Source: Listeria grandensis FSL F6-0971 (GTDB lineage: Bacteria > Bacillota > Bacilli > Lactobacillales > Listeriaceae). From it: 64,000 nt of DNA. The stretch covers positions 1 to 64,000 of the forward strand of contig NZ_AODD01000026.1 in the NCBI RefSeq assembly GCF_000525835.1, given 5' to 3'. Below are positions 58,335-64,000 of the stretch, piece after piece (within the stretch, counting starts at the first letter, position 1; each line of letters starts with the position of its first letter). A program made the position numbers and the translations under genes. The notes under the pieces are model-generated. The model ran no database searches and was not told the DNA's origin. It worked only from the letters and a program-made list of their open reading frames with translations.

Positions 58335-60986
58335 TTAATTACCGCCTAAAACTCTATATTCTGGCATTTCCAATAGCCCTTTCGCCATTACTTTATACGT
58401 CGCTTGCTTCTTCGTTTCTATTGTTTCTTTGGTTTCCAAGTTCGTGAATGTAAGCCTGTTTTCATATTCTTCATGCGTAATTTTGATATAATATCCTTCG
58501 TCTATCTTCATATTTCTTGGCACATAACCTGGTACATACCCACGTCCATTGAATTTTCTTTCGTAAACCAATTTCCCTTGTTCGTCGTAGATGCTGGCAG
58601 ATGCGTACATTCCCGCAAAATTCCCGTTTGCCTCACCCATCTTTTGCGTGAGCACAGCTTGCTTTTTCTGTAAATCGAGTGTCAGCGCTGCAAAACTCCA
58701 ATTGTTGTGGCCTCTGAACTCAAATTCAAATTGCTCCCCGTCCATAAAATATTTTGGAGTGTCATCATCGATTACAAACAGGTCAGCATAATTTTCTTGA
58801 AAAGTCGCTTTATCTGCATCTGGTAAATAATCGATTCCTTTTCTGAGCTTTGTTTTTAGATTAATGTAATTTTCCTGTTTGAAGGTGTTATTACTACTAA
58901 TCATCGTCGCGAAATTAACAAGTTTCGCCTTATAATTATCTAACGCTGCTTGGGCCGTCACTCCAGTTATATCGCTCGTAAGCCCATATTTCGTTACCTT
59001 AAAAATTTGCAGTGACCCAGTATTAACTAAATTAGCGGGTGTTCCACTCATACTAAAACGATCCGCTTCTCTATGAGCAACTCTAATGGTATAGCCCGGT
59101 TTAATAGTCGTTTGTAACTTCTCTGTTGCCGTATGTCCCCCATTCATCACTTTCTTAAGCAACGATTTCCCTTGATCGTCTAACACTTCCACCGAGGCAT
59201 ACTCATCATCAAAATAAACGTGTGGCTGACTTCTAGTGACATCTAATTCAAAGCTGTTTTTTTCGGCATCAACCGTTGCTCTCGCAAAAATCACATTTCC
59301 TAATCCTTTAAAAACCATGTTCTCTTCTGCAATAGTCGATGTTTTTAGCTCATCCATTTGGATAACCGCGTTACTCACATGATCCGATACCGCTAAATAG
59401 TTCGATGAAGGTTCATAAAAACGGCTAACTCCTGTTGGAATATCTAATGAATAAATCCCAATCGGCATGTCTTTTAATGTCATAGTCGGAGTCGTAATTT
59501 TGATCTCCCGAACGACATCTGCCCCATCTTTTATGCGCAATACTTTTCCTTTTATTTGGCTGAAATCATTGATTGAAAAATCTAGGTCCATCGTCTTTGT
59601 GAGCTTATATTTTTCAATTTGGTCATTACTTACTAAGCCCCACTTCGAGTCTAGTTTGATATCTTTTCTTGCTGCTTTTAAGTTATCCTCAGAAAGTAAG
59701 GATGCGAGTGGATAAACTGCCTTATTTCCAGAATATAAGTTCTCTGCTTTTTGATATTCAGACATAGGACCTTGCACAAGTTCCAAGAAAGCTGCGAAAT
59801 CATAGTGACTCGCTTCGCCGAAATACTTGCTAACTAAATCGAGTATGAGTGGATTTTCACCCACCGTATTTGCGGCAACAGCTGCACGGTATGATTGATT
59901 GAAATGCGCGAAGGCTTGGTCGCCCGCTTTATCTTTCAAAAGTGTTAACAGGTATAACTTGCTACGCCCATCCCAGTTATCCGCCACTGTTTTTGTCGTG
60001 TACACATTTTTTTCAAAAGTGGTCTCTAGTCTCGTTGTATTGTTTTCATAAAGCCAGCCGCTAGGGTACTCACTTCCCAACGTCTTTTTTTGCATGGTAT
60101 CCGCATAGAGATTATTCCATACTTCGCTCGTTCCAAAACTAGTATCGGACATAAAGTTACCTTGATAACCATGTCCAATCTCGTGTAGCCCACCCCAATA
60201 CGGTCTTAACCAGAAAGTAATGACAGACGGTCCAGTTTCAGCAGTATAATTAGCGCCATAATACCCACCACCCGCACCGTGTATATCTGCTTTTGCGAAG
60301 TAACGGTTCGCGATATTTTTATCCGTTGCTTTTTGTGGTGTGAAGGACAGTCCTTCTAACTCATTGTAGGTTTCAAATAACGTGTCATAATAATCGAGTA
60401 ATGCGTTGATGGATGCAAAGTCATTCATTTTTTTCAAATAAGATTTATCTCTTGCAGGCACTAAAATTTGGATGTATTCATTGCCTATTACACCAAATGC
60501 TGCTTGTGTTTTATCCCACTCTTCAAAGAAATCCGCTTCTTTATCTCCTTGTTTAAATACTGGTAAATCCATTGCTGTATCGCTTACTTTGTACTCTATG
60601 GTTGGCGTTTCCGTCGTGAATGTTGTTTTGATGAATGGCACGGAATCAGTATTTGCCGTAATCTTTACCCATGAACTACCGACCATATGTGAGCTCTCTG
60701 TTTTATTATCATCATTTAGTAGTTCTAGCGTTAGCTCCTTCTTAAAATTCGGATTAACTTGCCTGATCTCGATGGTTGCATTCTTTGGAAGTAGGACACC
60801 TAAATCTTGACGGTCATGATCGATCCCCTTAGATAAACCTTGGTTCCTCATCCATGTTGGATTTTCTAGTGTATCCAGTTTCTTCGTCATTGTCGCGGCA
60901 GCAACTTTTAAGTCACTTGTCGCAAACATCGTCACCGCTGCCGTTAGAAAAATAGTTGCTAAAAATAATCTCCATTTGTTCTTCAT
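58335..60986 (-). CDS. Secreted M60/enhancin-like metallopeptidase with mucin-binding modules
   Basis: 883 aa from ATG 60986 (GAGGGA at 7 nt). It has a signal peptide (residues 1-30). A beta-sandwich leads into the peptidase M60 domain, whose zinc site is LHEIGHGYQG (HEIGH at about 268-272) with a downstream Glu (GTSEVWNN). Later come two modules of the mucin/carbohydrate-binding type (VFKGLGNVIFARATVD and FEFRGHNNWSFAALTLD, each ending in a GYTI/GYYI..HEEYENRL strand). M60 enzymes cleave mucin-type glycoproteins. There is no wall anchor. A second homologous gene follows in tandem. Confidence 0.88.
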   Translation of the reverse strand: MKNKWRLFLATIFLTAAVTMFATSDLKVAAATMTKKLDTLENPTWMRNQGLSKGIDHDRQDLGVLLPKNATIEIRQVNPNFKKELTLELLNDDNKTESSHMVGSSWVKITANTDSVPFIKTTFTTETPTIEYKVSDTAMDLPVFKQGDKEADFFEEWDKTQAAFGVIGNEYIQILVPARDKSYLKKMNDFASINALLDYYDTLFETYNELEGLSFTPQKATDKNIANRYFAKADIHGAGGGYYGANYTAETGPSVITFWLRPYWGGLHEIGHGYQGNFMSDTSFGTSEVWNNLYADTMQKKTLGSEYPSGWLYENNTTRLETTFEKNVYTTKTVADNWDGRSKLYLLTLLKDKAGDQAFAHFNQSYRAAVAANTVGENPLILDLVSKYFGEASHYDFAAFLELVQGPMSEYQKAENLYSGNKAVYPLASLLSEDNLKAARKDIKLDSKWGLVSNDQIEKYKLTKTMDLDFSINDFSQIKGKVLRIKDGADVVREIKITTPTMTLKDMPIGIYSLDIPTGVSRFYEPSSNYLAVSDHVSNAVIQMDELKTSTIAEENMVFKGLGNVIFARATVDAEKNSFELDVTRSQPHVYFDDEYASVEVLDDQGKSLLKKVMNGGHTATEKLQTTIKPGYTIRVAHREADRFSMSGTPANLVNTGSLQIFKVTKYGLTSDITGVTAQAALDNYKAKLVNFATMISSNNTFKQENYINLKTKLRKGIDYLPDADKATFQENYADLFVIDDDTPKYFMDGEQFEFEFRGHNNWSFAALTLDLQKKQAVLTQKMGEANGNFAGMYASASIYDEQGKLVYERKFNGRGYVPGYVPRNMKIDEGYYIKITHEEYENRLTFTNLETKETIETKKQATYKVMAKGLLEMPEYRVLGGN

Positions 60987-61167
60987 CAATTAGTCCCTCA
61001 TTTCTAAATTATCGTTTTCTGATGCATCGTGATGTTTTGCTTATTTTCAGAATACCCCATTCCCATATTTTAGTTTTCTATATATCTATAAATTAAAATC
61101 TTCTTTGTGACGGAGCAGTTAAAATCAAGCCACATTCACTGTGTATTTTTTGTTTTAGAATGGAAAC
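60987..61167. other. Gap between the two M60-like genes
   Basis: AT-rich, with no ORF and no strong promoter pair recognised upstream of 60986. It ends in the repeat/terminator at 61168-61208. Confidence 0.4.
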
Positions 61168-61208
61168 AAAAAATGTTGAGGCAGATTATTTCCCACCCCA
61201 ACATTTAT
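61168..61208 (-). terminator. Terminator/repeat after the second M60-like gene (repeat family copy 2)
   Basis: AAATGTTGGGG..CCTCAACATTTTTT on the minus strand. The plus strand AATGTTGAGGCAGATTATT matches the element at 45702-45735. Confidence 0.75.
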
Positions 61209-61306
61209 TTAAGAACTATTTTGTCTACCATGTTGTTATTTCCAGCTCTCTATCACCATTCTTGATTCATTGACACTAGACAGAATGGCGGAGAGTTCTA
61301 CTATTT

Positions 61307-64000
61307 TTACTGCCCTATTAAACCATTCGCTACTACTAAAAACTCGTTTTGCGCTTGCATGGTATATCTTACTTTTGTCTCACTATCCGTTACCCAGAGC
61401 CTGCCTGGTTCTTGGTGATTGACCTTGATTGTATAGCCATCTTTTATTGGTATATCTAATGACTCTGCTTTTTGAGTCACATTTCCGATGAAATCTTTTG
61501 TATAAACGACTTTTCCTGTTTCATCGATAACTTCGACGCTCGCATACGCATTTGAAAAGTAATAATGCGGTTGAAAAGCTTTAATATCTAAGTGTAGCAT
61601 ATTTTTCGCCTTGTCTAGATTGAGCGTTGCAAATTGACCGTCACTAAGACCTTTGAAAGCAAAATCAATATTGTTACTGTATATTTTCTTTTTAGTAAAA
61701 CGGTCTGGTATTGGGATATCTGACAATGTCTTTTTCACCAGTCCATTTTTGCCAATTTGCCACACGTTTTGATTTGGCAAACTATTTTGCGCTTTGTTAT
61801 CAACACTCATCTGCAAGCGACCTGCAGCCTCCAAGTGATTCACAATCAAATAATATCCTTGTTCTAGCTTGATTTTTTTCAGAACTGCACCCATATTTTC
61901 ATTTCCAATCATCGTGTAGCTGTAAACCTCGCTACCATCCTGATCTTTCACTTGAATCGTTGCGTACGGTGAATTTTTGTCAAAATACACATGTGGTTGT
62001 CCGCTATTTTTCGCAAATGCCAGTTCCATCGTCGATAGGTTTAAGGATAGATTAGCAAAATTCCAGTTACCCAATCCAAGGAACTTGTATGTGAATACTT
62101 CCCCATCAACATCTGCAAGACTTGGCGCTGGAATACTATCTTCTGCTACTTTTAGCAAGCCGTCTGCGGTTACTTTATAAGTTACTTGTTTGCTTGTCGC
62201 ATAAGCCTCCTTAGTTGCTGTATTCGTGAATAGTAGTCTCCCTTGGTATTCTTGATGCATGATCGTAATGTAGTATCCTTGATCCAAGGTCACATTATCC
62301 AAAGAACTTGGCACATTTCCACGGCCATTGAAGTTTTTTGTGTACACAAGCTTGCCACGCACATCATGAATTTTAATCGATGCATAGGTATCTGTAAAAT
62401 ACCAGTGTGGTTCACCTGCATTTTGTGTGATTTTTGCTTGTTTGTTCTGTAAATCTAACACCATTGATGCAAATTTCCAGTCACCTAAACCTCTGAACTC
62501 GAATTGGAAGTTTTGTCCGTCTAGTTCATTTGCATTTGGTGTCGGGATTTTCGACGCGGCTACTTTTTTGAGACCATCCGTCGTGACAAGGTAAGTCGCT
62601 TCTTGATAAGCCGCATAGCGTTCGCCTGTCTTTTCATTTGTTGCGATTAAGCGACCAGCGGATTCTTGATGGGTTACCGTGATAAAGTCGCCGATTGCGA
62701 TATCGACATTATTTTCTGATGCCGCGACCCAGCCTCGTCCGTTAAATTCCTTTTTGAAAATTTCTTTACCTTTTGCGTTGTTAATTTTGACTGTGGCGTA
62801 GGTTCCTGCGAAATACCAGTGCGGTTCGCCTGCGTTTTGGGAGATCGTTGCTTTATTTGTGTCTAAGTTGATGCGTAGGTTCGCAAATTCCCAGTCGCCT
62901 AAGCCTTTCATTTGGAATCGGAACTTCTCGCCATCTAAGAGGTTCTGTGAGTCGTCATTTTTGAGTGCTAACAGCTCTGCGTAGTCTTTTTGATATTTGA
63001 TTTTATCTGTGTCTGTATCTGCTAAATAAGCGATTCCTTTTCTTAGGCTTGTTTTTAAAGCCGCGTAGTCCTCATTTTTGATCGCATTATTGTTGCTGAT
63101 CGCCTTCGCCAGGTCAACCAATTTCGCTTTGTAATTCGTTAGTGCATGTTGGGCTGTTACACCAGTGACATCGTTTGCGAGACCATATTTAGTCACTTTA
63201 AATGTCTGTTCTGTCGTTGCTGCCACTAACTTAGATGGTGATCCAGTAATGCTGAAACGACCAGGCTCTTTATGCATTGTTTTAATTGTATAGCCCGGTT
63301 TAATTATCGTTTGGAATTTGCCGGTTTCTGTGTTACTACCATTCATTACTCGCTTAAAAACAGACTGTCCCTGTTCGTTAAACACTTCAATGGAAGCATA
63401 TTCGTTCGCAAAATACGAATGCGGTGCGCTGCTTGTTACGTTAAGTTCCAAGCTTCCTTTTTCAGGATCTACTGTCGCTATTGCAAAAACACCGTCGCCT
63501 AATCCTTTGAATACCATTTTTTGTGCTACGATCATTGATGTTTGCAATTCGTTTATCGTGATTGATGTGCTTGTATCATGATCTGTAACTGCCAAATAGT
63601 TCGTCGATGGCTCGTAAAAACGGCTCACTCCTGTTGGGATATCTAATGAGTAGATACCAATTGGCATGTTTTTAAGTGTCACGGTTGGCGTCGTAATCTT
63701 AACTTCACGAACGACATCCGAACCATCTTTAATCCGCAATGTTTTTCCTTTGATTTGTGTGAAATCATTGATTGTGAATTGGATGTTCATCGTGTTGGTT
63801 ATTTTGTATTTGCTTAGTTGATCGTTGCTTACTAAACCCCATTTGGAGTCGACTTTGATGTCTTTTCTCGCCTTTTTCAAATTGTCTCCCGAAAGCAGGG
63901 ATGCGAGTGGATAAACGGCTTTGTTTCCAGAGTATAGATTTTCTGTTTTTTGATTTGCTGACATCGAGCCTTGGACAAGCTCTATGAAAGCGGTGAAATC
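61307..64000 (-). CDS. Second enhancin/M60-like mucin-binding protein, N-terminus beyond the window
   Basis: About 897 residues are visible and the frame stays open to the right edge. Its first visible residues (ELVQGSMSANQKTENLYSGNKAVYPLASLLSGDN) align with residue about 410 onward of the 58335-60986 protein, so the missing part should hold the M60 catalytic site. It has at least five mucin/carbohydrate-binding modules of about 110-125 residues. Each begins like FKGLGDWxFAxLxLD, with AGEPHWYFAxTYATVKI and a GYYITIxHQEYxGRL strand. The extra copies make it longer than its tandem paralogue. It is probably a secreted glycan-binding protease. Confidence 0.82.
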   Translation of the reverse strand, partial: DFTAFIELVQGSMSANQKTENLYSGNKAVYPLASLLSGDNLKKARKDIKVDSKWGLVSNDQLSKYKITNTMNIQFTINDFTQIKGKTLRIKDGSDVVREVKITTPTVTLKNMPIGIYSLDIPTGVSRFYEPSTNYLAVTDHDTSTSITINELQTSMIVAQKMVFKGLGDGVFAIATVDPEKGSLELNVTSSAPHSYFANEYASIEVFNEQGQSVFKRVMNGSNTETGKFQTIIKPGYTIKTMHKEPGRFSITGSPSKLVAATTEQTFKVTKYGLANDVTGVTAQHALTNYKAKLVDLAKAISNNNAIKNEDYAALKTSLRKGIAYLADTDTDKIKYQKDYAELLALKNDDSQNLLDGEKFRFQMKGLGDWEFANLRINLDTNKATISQNAGEPHWYFAGTYATVKINNAKGKEIFKKEFNGRGWVAASENNVDIAIGDFITVTHQESAGRLIATNEKTGERYAAYQEATYLVTTDGLKKVAASKIPTPNANELDGQNFQFEFRGLGDWKFASMVLDLQNKQAKITQNAGEPHWYFTDTYASIKIHDVRGKLVYTKNFNGRGNVPSSLDNVTLDQGYYITIMHQEYQGRLLFTNTATKEAYATSKQVTYKVTADGLLKVAEDSIPAPSLADVDGEVFTYKFLGLGNWNFANLSLNLSTMELAFAKNSGQPHVYFDKNSPYATIQVKDQDGSEVYSYTMIGNENMGAVLKKIKLEQGYYLIVNHLEAAGRLQMSVDNKAQNSLPNQNVWQIGKNGLVKKTLSDIPIPDRFTKKKIYSNNIDFAFKGLSDGQFATLNLDKAKNMLHLDIKAFQPHYYFSNAYASVEVIDETGKVVYTKDFIGNVTQKAESLDIPIKDGYTIKVNHQEPGRLWVTDSETKVRYTMQAQNEFLVVANGLIGQ

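Overview
The window looks like the origin-proximal part of a Listeria-type (Listeriaceae, low-to-moderate GC Firmicute) chromosome. Read on the minus strand, the backbone is the Bacillus/Listeria order: SRP RNA, dnaX, ebfC, recR, yaaL, (lysine decarboxylase), tmk, darA, holB, ricT, yabA, yabB, yazA, rsmI, then abrB (plus strand), metG, tatD and yabE. The genus is inferred from this order, the mannosidase/fructose-PTS operon and the gene families; no 16S gene is present.

Region by region. 1-5.6 kb: yabE, tatD, metG and a GRP-type sugar transporter. 5.8-14.7 kb: abrB, then an accessory island between abrB and rsmI. It holds a broken KAP-type P-loop NTPase with a small membrane/coiled-coil partner, IS3-type transposase remnants, a large secreted repeat protein with a two-TM companion, a decayed second copy of that pair, and an HhH-SnoaL fusion gene. 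14.9-19.7 kb: the rsmI-yazA-yabB-yabA-ricT-holB operon and a small phosphatase. 19.9-27.8 kb: allantoin permease, allantoinase, ureidoglycine-glyoxylate aminotransferase and a PucR regulator, interrupted by a secreted YusW-like protein and a PadR/HAAS pair. 27.9-34.9 kb: darA, tmk, a 12-repeat surface protein and a lysine-type decarboxylase. 35.0-37.3 kb: dhaKLM and a Zur-box-controlled zinc-free S14. 37.6-42.7 kb: a DUF915 hydrolase, yaaL, recR, ebfC, dnaX, DUF3284 and a 50-aa ORF. 42.9-47.7 kb: a CocE-type hydrolase with a LysR regulator, small secreted proteins and SRP RNA. 47.8-55.3 kb: a mannosylglycerate/fructose-type PTS operon with GH38 mannosidase and a PRD regulator, next to a second GRP transporter. 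55.5-64 kb: small secreted and membrane proteins, a gluconokinase, and two tandem M60/enhancin-like mucin-binding proteins, the second running off the right edge.

Two themes cut across the window. First, at least ten reading frames, including metG, darA, pucR, the GH38 gene and the CocE gene, are broken by exactly one base, mostly in a homopolymer. Restoring that base gives a full-length protein each time, so many apparent pseudogenes are probably base-calling artefacts. Second, there are regulatory or structural repeats that the gene list does not explain: two 22-bp palindromes with identical arms upstream of the KAP gene and the secreted-repeat gene; a structured, covarying leader element in front of both dnaX and recR; and a repeated terminator-like element at 45.7 and 61.2 kb.
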